Source: Hymenobacter metallilatus (lineage in GTDB: Bacteria > Bacteroidota > Bacteroidia > Cytophagales > Hymenobacteraceae). From it: 64,000 bases of DNA. The DNA is taken from contig NZ_RWIS01000004.1 in NCBI RefSeq assembly GCF_003944705.1, positions 62,001 through 126,000 of the forward strand, in the 5' to 3' direction. The translations under genes were made by a program, and so were the position numbers. The notes under the pieces were generated by a model. That model did no database searches and was not told the DNA's origin. It worked only from the letters and a program-made list of their open reading frames with translations. Of this stretch, positions 49,846 to 57,996 are shown piece by piece. Within the stretch, counting starts at the first letter, position 1; every line of letters starts with the position of its first letter.

Positions 49846-50085
49846 GTTGTGAGCAGCACGTCATTATGAGCATGTGGCGCATCAAGCCAGGGACGGAGCG
49901 GAGCCGAAGAATCTCACGTGCTGGCGTTGCCAAACGAACTGTCATTCCGACGCAAGGAGGAATCTCGCGTGTTGATGTCTGAATAGCGTAGCAACGTCAG
50001 CACACGAGTTTCCTCAGCTGCACCCGGAATGACGTGCTACTTTTTATCCCATCACCTCATCCCTTCCTTCCCCTCACCTTCCCAA
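49846..50085. repeat. Composite intergenic palindrome
   Basis: GCAGCACGTCATTATGAGC, ... CGAAGAATCTCACGTGCTGGCGTTGC on the left is matched by GCAACGTCAGCACACGAGTTTCC, ... CCGGAATGACGTGCTAC on the right. The centre repeats GTCATTCCGACGCAAGGAGG. It belongs to the GTCATCCTGAGC/GAGGAATCTCGCGTG family. A C/T-rich tract leads to the next ATG. Confidence 0.75.
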
Positions 50086-50090
50086 CCCTC

Positions 50091-51488
50091 ATGACTACTG
50101 CTCCTGTTTCGCCGGTTTCGGTGCCCGAAAAGCTGCTGCTGGCCGTGGTGGGGCTGGGGTTGCTGCTGTTGCTGCCGGTAGCGTTTGATGCTGACGCCCA
50201 GCGGGCCCGGCTGTGCTTTTTTGCGGCCCTGGGACTGCTCAGCGCGGGTACACTGGGCTGGAGTTGGTGGAAATTCGGGCGGGGGCCGGCCGGGGTGCGC
50301 CAGAACAACCTGTGGCTGCGGGCCAGTACCGCCCGCGGGGCCCTGGCCTGGCTTATGGCCGTGGTGCTCACGGGCTTCTACGTGGTGCTCTACTGGTTCA
50401 GCGCCGACAACGGCCAGGGCAATTTCGGGCCGCTCAACCAGCTCGTGCACGCCCTCGACCCCGTAAGCCAGGCCCTGCGCCACCGGCCCGCCGACCAGTG
50501 GTTTCTCTACGGCACCTTCTACACCCTGGCCGTGCTGCTAATGGGCGGGCGGGCCCTGTGGAAGTACCGTCACTCGCCCTACCAGCGCGTGCGCACGGCG
50601 TCGGTGATGTTCTTCCAGCTGGGCTTTGCCTTTCTGCTGCCGGGGCTGCTGCTGGCTTTTCAGCGGCCTGAGTACTATTTCAGCTACTTCTGGCCTCTCA
50701 AGTACGACTATCTGTTTCCGGGCACCGTGGGCTACCTGCTGAAAGACGGCGGCCCGGCCCTGGGCGTGTTCATGGTGTTTTGGGGCGCGGTAATGTCGTT
50801 CGTGGCTACGCCGGTGCTAACCTACTTTTTCGGGAAGCGGTGGTATTGCTCCTGGGTGTGCGGCTGCGGAGGCTTGGCCGAAACCGCCGGCGACCCGTAC
50901 CGCCACCTCTCCGACAAAAGCCGCACCGCCTGGCGCTGGGAAGTCCGCCTGATTTACCCCATCCTAGGCTTTATTGTATTGGTCACGGTGCTGCTGTGGC
51001 TGGGGGCGGCGGGGGCGCTGCCGGGCTGGTTTACCACGCCCCGGCAGTCGGGCCTGCCACTGGTAAGTGGTCTGAGCCCGGTGGATGGGCTGAGCAAAGT
51101 GTATGGCTTTTTCATCGGCTCCATCTTCTCCGGCGTTATTGGCGTGGGCTTCTACCCCCTGATGGGCAGCCGGGTGTGGTGCCGCTTTGGGTGCCCGATG
51201 GCCGCTTACCTGGGCCTGCTCCAGAAGTACTTTTCCCGCTTCCGCATCAGCACCAACGGGGGCCAGTGCATCAGCTGCGGTAACTGCTCCAACGCCTGCG
51301 AAATGGGCATCGATGTGAAGCAGTACGCCCAGCGCGGGGAGCCCATTATCCGGGCCTCCTGCGTGGGCTGCGGGCTGTGCAGCACCGTCTGCCCCCGGGG
51401 CGTACTCAACCTCGAAAACGGCCCGCGGGAGGGCCGCTACCAGGCGTCGCCGCTTATTTCGGCCGATTCGCTGCGGATTTTGGGGTAA
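50091..51488 (+). CDS. Membrane polyferredoxin (NosR/NapH-like)
   Basis: A 465-residue protein with about seven membrane helices. A cytoplasmic loop carries WYCSWVCGCGGLAE (about 265), and a later GSRVWCRFGCPMAAYLG with C-x3-CP; both are typical of the NosR/NapH/RdxA membrane group. Near the C-terminus are two 4Fe-4S ferredoxin motifs, CISCGNCSNACEMG and CVGCGLCSTVCPRG. It would pass electrons between the membrane quinone or a flavoprotein and a periplasmic or cytoplasmic acceptor. No nos, nap or ccoN genes are in the window, so the partner enzyme is unknown. Confidence 0.88.
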   Translation: MTTAPVSPVSVPEKLLLAVVGLGLLLLLPVAFDADAQRARLCFFAALGLLSAGTLGWSWWKFGRGPAGVRQNNLWLRASTARGALAWLMAVVLTGFYVVLYWFSADNGQGNFGPLNQLVHALDPVSQALRHRPADQWFLYGTFYTLAVLLMGGRALWKYRHSPYQRVRTASVMFFQLGFAFLLPGLLLAFQRPEYYFSYFWPLKYDYLFPGTVGYLLKDGGPALGVFMVFWGAVMSFVATPVLTYFFGKRWYCSWVCGCGGLAETAGDPYRHLSDKSRTAWRWEVRLIYPILGFIVLVTVLLWLGAAGALPGWFTTPRQSGLPLVSGLSPVDGLSKVYGFFIGSIFSGVIGVGFYPLMGSRVWCRFGCPMAAYLGLLQKYFSRFRISTNGGQCISCGNCSNACEMGIDVKQYAQRGEPIIRASCVGCGLCSTVCPRGVLNLENGPREGRYQASPLISADSLRILG

Positions 51489-51493
51489 GCCGT

Positions 51494-51501
51494 TAGCTTG
51501 C
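51494..51501 (+). promoter_or_regulatory. TAGCTTGC element, leaderless arrangement
   Basis: TAGCTTGC followed by GGCT and ATG 51506, immediately after the polyferredoxin stop. Confidence 0.35.
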
Positions 51502-51505
51502 GGCT

Positions 51506-52663
51506 ATGAATCACCCGCTTTTCCTGGGCCGAACTTGCTGGCTGGCTTCTGTTCTGCTGTTGATAAATGCCTGTGTCAGTATTAAGCCCAGCAGTAGGCT
51601 GTCAGGCCGGTACAGCGCCTACACCGGACAGCCAATTATCGGCTCTGGCCTCACTTGGCCGGGCGATACGACCACCGCAGTTCGCTGGCAAAAGCCCGGG
51701 CTGGTAGTCATTGATATAGAAGATCCGGCCCAACCCATCTACCGCGGGTTCAAGGACAACGAAGTTGTACGCATGGATGATTGCGTACTACCTCCTGCCA
51801 CGCAATTGGGGCAACTGGTAGCGCAAGCCCAGAACGCAACCAAACACACGCTGCAATTTCCGGGCAACCTGCTGCTTCCCGGCGTCAGCTACCGCCCCGA
51901 TGAAGCGGAGGTGTCCAATCTGGAATGGCAGCAGTTCATCCGGTATCTGGAATTTGAAGGTAATGCTGGTCTGGCTGCTCAGATGTGGCCCCGCCGGGAT
52001 GTCCTCCCTAATCCAGATTACTTCACTGACCCTTTTTATTTCCTTTACCCGGTAGTAGGCATTAGCTACGAACAGGTTCAGGCCTATTGTCGCTGGCGTA
52101 GTCAGCGCGTCACACTCCTGTTTCAGCAGGGGCAGCCCGGCAGGTTGGGGCTGGCCCTCGATACGCTACACCCCGATTTTGTACGCATTACCTACCGTCT
52201 CCCAACCGAGGCTGAATGGGAATACATGGCGAATGCAGGCACCAATCAGCCTCAGGCCCTGCCTTGCCTGGAGCAGCCGGCCCGGGTAGATCCAACGGCG
52301 GCAGCTTACCTCAAACGGCGTGCTGGCATCACCCAACCAACGGAGCAGGTAAAAGCCCGAATCCTTGCGTTTAACCGCCAGACAAAGTCACTTCCAACAA
52401 TTCGTTACCGTTGGTCAGCGCCGGATTTTATGGTTCTGAACACGCCCGATTACGTATACGGGCTGGTGCCAACTCCTTTTGGCTTATACCAACTGGCAGG
52501 CAATGCCGCCGAAATGGTGCAGGAACGGGGCGTGACCAAGGGTGGCAGCTACCTTGATCCGCTGGAGGCCTGCGCCATTAAAGCACGCGGCACCTACAAC
52601 GGCCCGGCTCCCCACATTGGGTTCCGGTGCGTGTGCGAGGTATCGTACCCGAACCGGAAGTAG
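51506..52663 (+). CDS. SUMF1-domain lipoprotein (GldJ/GldK-like)
   Basis: A 385-residue lipoprotein with lipobox LLINAC (cysteine about 22). It has the formylglycine-generating-enzyme-like fold in parts: EVSNLEWQQFIRYLE, YPVVGISYEQVQAYCRWRS, TYRLPTEAEWEYMANAG, GLYQLAGNAAEMV, TKGGSYLDP and HIGFRCVCEV. The same domain occurs in the gliding/T9SS lipoproteins GldJ and GldK, but the length and flanks differ, so I do not name it. The catalytic cysteine pair of true FGE is not evident. It is less GC-rich than its neighbours to the eye. Confidence 0.82.
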   Translation: MNHPLFLGRTCWLASVLLLINACVSIKPSSRLSGRYSAYTGQPIIGSGLTWPGDTTTAVRWQKPGLVVIDIEDPAQPIYRGFKDNEVVRMDDCVLPPATQLGQLVAQAQNATKHTLQFPGNLLLPGVSYRPDEAEVSNLEWQQFIRYLEFEGNAGLAAQMWPRRDVLPNPDYFTDPFYFLYPVVGISYEQVQAYCRWRSQRVTLLFQQGQPGRLGLALDTLHPDFVRITYRLPTEAEWEYMANAGTNQPQALPCLEQPARVDPTAAAYLKRRAGITQPTEQVKARILAFNRQTKSLPTIRYRWSAPDFMVLNTPDYVYGLVPTPFGLYQLAGNAAEMVQERGVTKGGSYLDPLEACAIKARGTYNGPAPHIGFRCVCEVSYPNRK

Positions 52664-52672
52664 CTTCGGCAG

Positions 52673-53242
52673 CTAAGCCCCCGTGGCGCCGCGCGGCTTC
52701 AGGCGCAGCTCCAGCACGCGGGTGTCCTCGTTGCTCCAGATGAAGTTGCGCACATCCTCAACCCGGAAGACCACCAGCCCATCGGGCGCGCCGTACTCGG
52801 TATAGCACTCCATGAGTACCTGCTCCTGCGTGAGCCGGCGGATGTAGCCGTAATAATCCATACCCAGGTGGGTGTACACGTTCACGAGCTGGCCCAGCTG
52901 GTGCGCCCGCTCCAGCAGCAGCGGCACTGTCACGTACTCCTGCTCCAAAAACGGCGGCGACTTGAGCCCGGCATACACCTTATCCAGATTATCGGCCTTG
53001 AACTCCACGTGGCGGATGTACTGGTCGTCGAAATCAACCTGAAACACTTCCAGCATATTGAACGACTGAATAGCCGTGGGCATTCCGTCGCGGTTGATGA
53101 TGCGCAGCATCACTACCTCATCGGAAAAGCTGACCACGTAGCCCACCGAAAACCGCCCCGGCTCGCTCTGGCTGGTACGCACACCTAAGAGTCGTTTTTC
53201 CTGGCGGGCCCGCCCGAATATTTCCTGAAATAAGCTTGACAT
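52673..53242 (-). CDS. Hypothetical protein with PRC/Sm-like start
   Basis: A 189-residue soluble protein without signal peptide or membrane helix. The N-terminal half looks like a small beta-barrel (RFSVGYVVSFSDEVVMLRIINRDGMPTAIQSFN in pieces), and the second half is mixed alpha/beta (VTVPLLLERAHQLGQLVNVYTHLG, NFIWSNEDTRVLELRLK). I do not recognise the family. It is 24 bases upstream of the GAF-protein gene's end on the same strand, so the two could be cotranscribed. Confidence 0.7.
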   Translation of the reverse strand: MSSLFQEIFGRARQEKRLLGVRTSQSEPGRFSVGYVVSFSDEVVMLRIINRDGMPTAIQSFNMLEVFQVDFDDQYIRHVEFKADNLDKVYAGLKSPPFLEQEYVTVPLLLERAHQLGQLVNVYTHLGMDYYGYIRRLTQEQVLMECYTEYGAPDGLVVFRVEDVRNFIWSNEDTRVLELRLKPRGATGA

Positions 53243-53266
53243 GCAAAAGGAGTTGCGGATAAGACG

Positions 53267-53986
53267 TTACGCCTGCCCCGGAGCATCAAATTCGGTCAGG
53301 TGCTGCTGCAGAATTTGCCGCAGTGCCTGAAGCCGGCGCTGCATGGGCGCATACTCACCCACGTTAGCCGATATAGTTCCGAGCCGGCTGGTGAGGTAAC
53401 GGACCAGCGCCGCCTCATCCGTCAGCAACTGCTGTAGCTCCTGCTGCACCACTTGCCAGTCGGCAGAGCGGTTGTGGGCCAAGTATTGCCGGCGCAGTTC
53501 AATGGTAAGGCCAGCCAGCCCGGCCAGGGCTGTGAGCAGTTCCCGCTCCTCGGGGGTAATGGCGCGAGCCTCCCGACCAATCACGCACAGAGAGCCGATA
53601 TTGCTGCCATCAGGCATGCGAAGAGTCGCGCCGGCGTAAAACTGTAGCCCCGCCGATTTGGCAACGTAGGGACTGATAAGGCTGCAGCTTTCCTCCGATA
53701 AGTTAGTATAGGCCAGCACCTCATCCTGTAAGATAGCCGCCGAGCACAGGCTGTCCGGCCGGGCGACGCGCTCCACCCCCGGCAGGCCAGTGTTGGCTTT
53801 GAAATACACTTCCTGCTCATCCACCAAGGAAATCAGCGAAATAGGCAGGTTGAAAAGCTGGGCCGCCAAGGCTACGTACTCATCAAAGATTGGCTCGGGC
53901 GTGGTGTTCAAAATTCGGTACTGATGCAGGCTGCGGAGTCGGGCGGCGTCATCGGGCGGAATCAGGGAAGCAGGCAAGTGATTCAT
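53267..53986 (-). CDS. GAF-domain protein
   Basis: A 239-residue cytoplasmic protein with one GAF domain (about 10-165): LRSLHQYRILNTTPEPIFDE, LFNLPISLISLVDEQEVYFKA, DSLCSAAILQDEVLAYTNL, LQFYAGATLRMPDGSNIGSLCVIG. The rest is helical and may dimerise. There is no kinase or cyclase domain, so it is a stand-alone sensor module of the kind that pairs with histidine kinases. C in DSLCSAAI and H/Y residues may bind a ligand. Ligand and partner are unknown. Confidence 0.85.
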   Translation of the reverse strand: MNHLPASLIPPDDAARLRSLHQYRILNTTPEPIFDEYVALAAQLFNLPISLISLVDEQEVYFKANTGLPGVERVARPDSLCSAAILQDEVLAYTNLSEESCSLISPYVAKSAGLQFYAGATLRMPDGSNIGSLCVIGREARAITPEERELLTALAGLAGLTIELRRQYLAHNRSADWQVVQQELQQLLTDEAALVRYLTSRLGTISANVGEYAPMQRRLQALRQILQQHLTEFDAPGQA

Positions 53987-54241
53987 AAAGCTGGTAAAAC
54001 AGGCGGGTAATAAGCACGAAATCCCGGGCAGAATACGCCCCCCGATACCACGAACTTACGTAATTATCAGCCTCTCCCCTAAGCAGCAGACTGCCAGGTG
54101 TATGAACCCGGCCTTTGCAGCGAACAGCGGCCAATTCGGCCACAGGAAGCTCCTGTTCGGCAGGATCAACGGGCTTTGTGGCGGCTTGATGCCTGTTTAG
54201 CCCCGACACCTGTGCATCTTTGCAGCTTCAACTCGCTGCCC

Positions 54242-54955
54242 ATGCCCACTCCCGCCCCTCGTCCGTCCGTCATCGATGTGATTATTCCGGCCTTCAACGA
54301 GGAGCAATCTATTGCTCACGTGCTGGCCGAAATTCCGCAAGGGCTGGTGCGCGAAGTGCTGGTGGTGGATAATAACTCCCGCGACCAGACCGGGGCCGTG
54401 GCGGCGGCGGCCGGGGCCACGGTGCTGCGGGAACCCCGGCCCGGCTACGGCCACGCCTGCCTGGCCGGTATGGCCCGCTGTTTCGGCCGCCCGGCCGCAG
54501 AGCAGCCCGATATCATCGTGTTCCTGGATGGCGACTACTCCGACTACCCCGCCGACATGACGGCGCTGGTGGCTCCACTGCTACGCCAGGAGGCCGATCT
54601 GGTGATTGGCTCCCGGGCTCTGGGCCAGCGCGAAGCCGGCTCTATGCTGCCCCAGCAGCTGTTCGGCAACTGGCTGGCTACTACTCTGCTGCGCTGGCTC
54701 TACGGGGCCCAGTTCACGGATCTGGGTCCGTTCCGGGCAATCCGGCGGGAGGCCTTGCTGCGTATTGGCATGCAGGATACTACCTACGGCTGGACGGTGG
54801 AGATGCAGCTGAAGGCCGCTAAGCTGGGGCTGCGTTCCGTGGAAGTACCCGTACGCTACCGCCGCCGCATCGGCGTCAGCAAGGTATCGGGCACGGTGAA
54901 AGGCACCCTGGGGGCCGGCTACAAAATTCTGTGGACGATTTTCCGCTACCTCTAG
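54242..54955 (+). CDS. Glycosyltransferase family 2 (dolichol-phosphate-mannose-synthase-like)
   Basis: A 237-residue GT-A enzyme: VIIPAFNEEQSIAHVL, VVDNNSRDQTGAVAAAAGA, IIVFLDGDYSDYPADM (D-x-D), GSRALGQREAGSM and DLGPFRAIRREALLRI. This matches the polyprenyl-phosphate mannose/glucose synthase group without a C-terminal membrane domain. It would make a lipid-linked sugar donor for the GT-C enzymes downstream. ATG 54242 is preferred to the longer frame from 54098. A CATCTTTG sequence at 54215-54222 may be part of its promoter. Confidence 0.9.
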   Translation: MPTPAPRPSVIDVIIPAFNEEQSIAHVLAEIPQGLVREVLVVDNNSRDQTGAVAAAAGATVLREPRPGYGHACLAGMARCFGRPAAEQPDIIVFLDGDYSDYPADMTALVAPLLRQEADLVIGSRALGQREAGSMLPQQLFGNWLATTLLRWLYGAQFTDLGPFRAIRREALLRIGMQDTTYGWTVEMQLKAAKLGLRSVEVPVRYRRRIGVSKVSGTVKGTLGAGYKILWTIFRYL

Positions 54956-54956
54956 G

Positions 54957-55110
54957 ATTTGGGATGAAGGATGAGGGATTCGCAAATAGTAGCGGGCCGG
55001 TCAGCAACCACCGCAGCAGCCTTACATCCTACGCCCAACCCCAAAATCATTCATCCTACGTCCTTCATCCTTTGTCCCTCATCCCTCACCCACTCATCCT
55101 TCATCCCTAT
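54957..55110. repeat. GGATGA-type intergenic palindrome
   Basis: GATTTGGGATGAAGGATGAGG, GATTCGC left, and CCTACGTCCTTCATCC, TTTGTCCCTCATCCCTCACC, CATCCTTCATCCC right, with CCTACGCCCAACCCC also present. Left arm nearly C-free, right arm nearly G-free. Confidence 0.75.
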
Positions 55111-55112
55111 AA

Positions 55113-56600
55113 ATGCTCGTTCTGCAAATCGTATTGATAGGGCTTTTTGGGCTGTGCCTGCTGTTGCTGGCAGGCTTTAGTCTCACGCAGTGGCAGCTTA
55201 CGCGGCTGGCCCGCCGGGCCTACGCGGCCCCGCCCGAGCCGGAGCCGGTTGTGCCGACCGAGTGGCCCCGGCTTACGGTGCAGCTGCCTCTCTACAACGA
55301 GCAGTACGTGGTGGAGCGCCTCCTCGACGCCTGCGCCGCCCTGCGCTACCCGGCGGCGCGCCTGCACGTGCAGGTACTCGATGATTCTACCGACGCCACG
55401 GTGGAGCTGGTGGCGGCCCGGGTGGCACAGTACCAGGCCCGGGGCTTGCGCATCGACCATGTGCGCCGCCCCAACCGGGCGGGCTACAAGGCCGGGGCCC
55501 TGGCCCATGGTCTCACCCTTACGGATGGAGAGCTGATTGCCATCTTCGACGCAGACTTTCTGCCCGAACCAGATTTTCTGGAACGAGTGGTGCCCCATTT
55601 TTTTCGGGATGAGCCCAGCGGCCCGCGCACCGGTGTGGTGCAAACCCGCTGGGGCCACCTCAATGAAGAGTATTCCCTGCTGACGACGCTGCAGGCCTTC
55701 GGGCTGAACGCGCATTTTCTGGTGGAGCAGCCGGGCCGGCAGGCCGGGGGCCACTTTCTCAACTTCAACGGCACGGGCGGCATCTGGCGGCGCAGCTGCA
55801 TTGAGGATGCCGGGGGCTGGAGTGCCGATACGCTTACCGAAGACCTGGACCTGAGCTACCGGGCCCAGCTACGGGGCTGGCGGTTCCGCTACCTGCCGCA
55901 AGTGGCCGCCCCGGCCGAGCTGCCCGCCACCATGGACGCCCTCAAGTCGCAGCAGTTCCGCTGGACCAAAGGGGCCGCCGAAACGGCCCGCAAACACCTG
56001 GGTGCCGTATGGCGCTCCGGACAGCCGTTCAGCACCCGCCTCTACGCCACATTCCATTTGCTGAACAGCTCGGTGTTTGTGGCCATTCTGCTGATGGCGG
56101 TACTAAGCGTACCGCTGGTATTTGTGCGGGCGCTGGGGGCCGAGCAGCTACGGCCGGCCTTCCGGCTGGCCTCGTTGTTTCTGCTGGCACTGGGGCCGCT
56201 TGTTTTTTATTTTTATACGGCCTGGCAGCAGGCCGTGCGCTACCGCACCCCGCCAAGCCCGGGCTTCGCGGGCCAGCTGGCATTGTTTCTGGCGTTTTCC
56301 ATGGGCCTGAGTCTGCACAACGCCCGGGCGGTACTACTGGGCTTACTAGGTCAACGCAGCGCCTTTATCCGGACGCCCAAGCTGGGGCTGCTGCAGCGGC
56401 AGGGCTCCTGGCGGGGCCGACACTACCGCACCGAACGGCTCCTGAGCGGCCTTACCTGGCTGGAGGGTGTGCTGATGCTGTATTTCGGCGGGGGCATTGC
56501 GGCCGGGCTGTATTTGCGGGAGTTTGGCCTGCTGCCCACGCACCTGCTACTGACCACCGGGTACGGCCTGGTGTTCTACCACTCCCTGCGACATGCCTAG
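55113..56600 (+). CDS. Processive-type glycosyltransferase (cellulose-synthase-like)
   Basis: A 495-residue membrane GT2 with an N-terminal helix and about four C-terminal helices. Motifs: RLTVQLPLYNEQYVVERLL, VQVLDDSTDAT (first D), AIFDADFLPEPD (D-x-D), TLTEDLDLSYRAQLRGW (TED) and QQFRWTKGAAET (Q-x2-R-W). These are the catalytic set of cellulose synthase/CESA-like beta-glycosyltransferases, and the length matches CslA-type glucomannan or ceramide glucosyltransferases. It overlaps the next gene by eight bases. No BcsB/BcsZ genes are nearby, so a cellulose role is unlikely. Confidence 0.9.
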   Translation: MLVLQIVLIGLFGLCLLLLAGFSLTQWQLTRLARRAYAAPPEPEPVVPTEWPRLTVQLPLYNEQYVVERLLDACAALRYPAARLHVQVLDDSTDATVELVAARVAQYQARGLRIDHVRRPNRAGYKAGALAHGLTLTDGELIAIFDADFLPEPDFLERVVPHFFRDEPSGPRTGVVQTRWGHLNEEYSLLTTLQAFGLNAHFLVEQPGRQAGGHFLNFNGTGGIWRRSCIEDAGGWSADTLTEDLDLSYRAQLRGWRFRYLPQVAAPAELPATMDALKSQQFRWTKGAAETARKHLGAVWRSGQPFSTRLYATFHLLNSSVFVAILLMAVLSVPLVFVRALGAEQLRPAFRLASLFLLALGPLVFYFYTAWQQAVRYRTPPSPGFAGQLALFLAFSMGLSLHNARAVLLGLLGQRSAFIRTPKLGLLQRQGSWRGRHYRTERLLSGLTWLEGVLMLYFGGGIAAGLYLREFGLLPTHLLLTTGYGLVFYHSLRHA

Positions 56601-57996
56601 GCCCGGGCTGGCAGTAACTTCGCGGGCCGGGCAGTGGGCAGCGCTGCTGCTCAGTGCCGGTGCCTACGGCCTGCTGGCCTACGCTACCCCGCGCACCCAT
56701 TTTACCCAACTGCTGGGGTTGCTGGCCGTAGCTTTCGGGGCGTACGTTGCGCTGCTGAAATCCGGACTTTCCCTACGGCTGGGCCTGGGCGCGGCCCTGG
56801 TGCTGCGCCTGCTCTGGCTGCCGGCCCTGCCAACCCTCTCCGACGACTACCACCGCTTCCGTTGGGACGGCCTGCTTCTTTCACATGGCGTTAACCCCTA
56901 CCAGCACCGTCCCGATGAGCTGGTGGCCGTGCCTCAGGCACACCAACAGGAAAATGTTCGTTTACAAGTCCGGCGGGCAGGGTTGATTGTATTACTACAG
57001 CGCCTCTATCCCCGGTTGAACTCCCCGCACTACTATTCCGTGTATCCACCGGTTTGCCAGGGCCTGTTTGGGCTGGCGGCGGGGCTGTATCCGTACTCCG
57101 AGCTGGGGTTTGTGCTGGTGCTGCGCCTGTGTATTCTGCTGGCGGAGGTGGTTTCGGCTTCTGTGCTGCTGGCGTTGCTGCGGCACGCGGGCTTACCACC
57201 CCAACAGGCGCTGTGGTACCTGCTCAACCCGCTGGTCATCGTGGAGCTGACCGGCAATCTGCACTTTGAAGCCCTGGTCATTAGCTTTTTGCTCCTGATG
57301 CTCTGGCTACTGGTCCGCCACCAGGCGGCGGCCGGCGGCATGGCCCTGGGGCTGGCCGTAGCCACCAAACTACTGCCGCTGCTGGTGCTGCCGCTGCTGG
57401 TGCGCCGCCTGCGCGGCTGGCAGCTGGGGTGGTTAGGCGCGGGCCTGTTGGGCATTTTGGCGCTGCTATTTGTGCCGTTTCTGAGCCCGGAACTGCTACG
57501 CAACATCGGCCGGAGCCTGAACCTGTATTTCCGCAGCTTCGAGTTTAATGCCAGTGTGTACTACCTGCTGCGGGCGGCGGGCCAGTGGTATTACGGCTAC
57601 AATGCCATTGCCCGCCTGGGCCCGGCGCTGGCGCTGGCCGTCGCGCTGGGCGGCCTGATACTGGCGGCCGTCGAGCGGCGCCTCACCTGGGCTACGTTGC
57701 CCCGTACCCTGCTCCTGCTCCTGACGCTGTATTTCCTGCTAGCCACCACCGTGCATCCCTGGTACCTGACGCCGCTGGTGGCCCTGAGCGTGTTCACGCA
57801 GGCTCGCTACGCGCTGGTGTGGTCGGGTGTGGCGGTCCTGTCCTATGCCGCCTACCGCACGGCGGCTTACTCCGAAAACCTCTGGCTGGTGGCTCTGGAG
57901 TATACCGTAGTGCTGGCGGCGCTGCTCTGGGATGCCCGGCAAGGCCACCTGGGCCGCTACGCTACTGCGCCGTGGCAGAATCGGCAGCGGGCGTAG
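56593..57996 (+). CDS. GT87/MptA-like polyprenol-dependent mannosyltransferase
   Basis: A 467-residue polytopic GT-C protein with about eleven helices. The first large loop has LPTLSDDYHRFRWDGLLLSHGVNPY, the D-D and D-x-N-P-Y pattern of the GT87/alpha-1,6-mannosyltransferase group. Further motifs are NSPHYYSVYPPVCQ, YLLNPLVIVELTGNLHFEAL and KLLPLLVLPLL. It probably adds mannose from a polyprenyl-phosphate donor to a surface glycolipid, using the GT2 product above. Translation is coupled to the upstream gene by an eight-base overlap. The end overlaps the convergent lipoprotein gene by 35 bases. Confidence 0.88.
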   Translation: MPRPGLAVTSRAGQWAALLLSAGAYGLLAYATPRTHFTQLLGLLAVAFGAYVALLKSGLSLRLGLGAALVLRLLWLPALPTLSDDYHRFRWDGLLLSHGVNPYQHRPDELVAVPQAHQQENVRLQVRRAGLIVLLQRLYPRLNSPHYYSVYPPVCQGLFGLAAGLYPYSELGFVLVLRLCILLAEVVSASVLLALLRHAGLPPQQALWYLLNPLVIVELTGNLHFEALVISFLLLMLWLLVRHQAAAGGMALGLAVATKLLPLLVLPLLVRRLRGWQLGWLGAGLLGILALLFVPFLSPELLRNIGRSLNLYFRSFEFNASVYYLLRAAGQWYYGYNAIARLGPALALAVALGGLILAAVERRLTWATLPRTLLLLLTLYFLLATTVHPWYLTPLVALSVFTQARYALVWSGVAVLSYAAYRTAAYSENLWLVALEYTVVLAALLWDARQGHLGRYATAPWQNRQRA

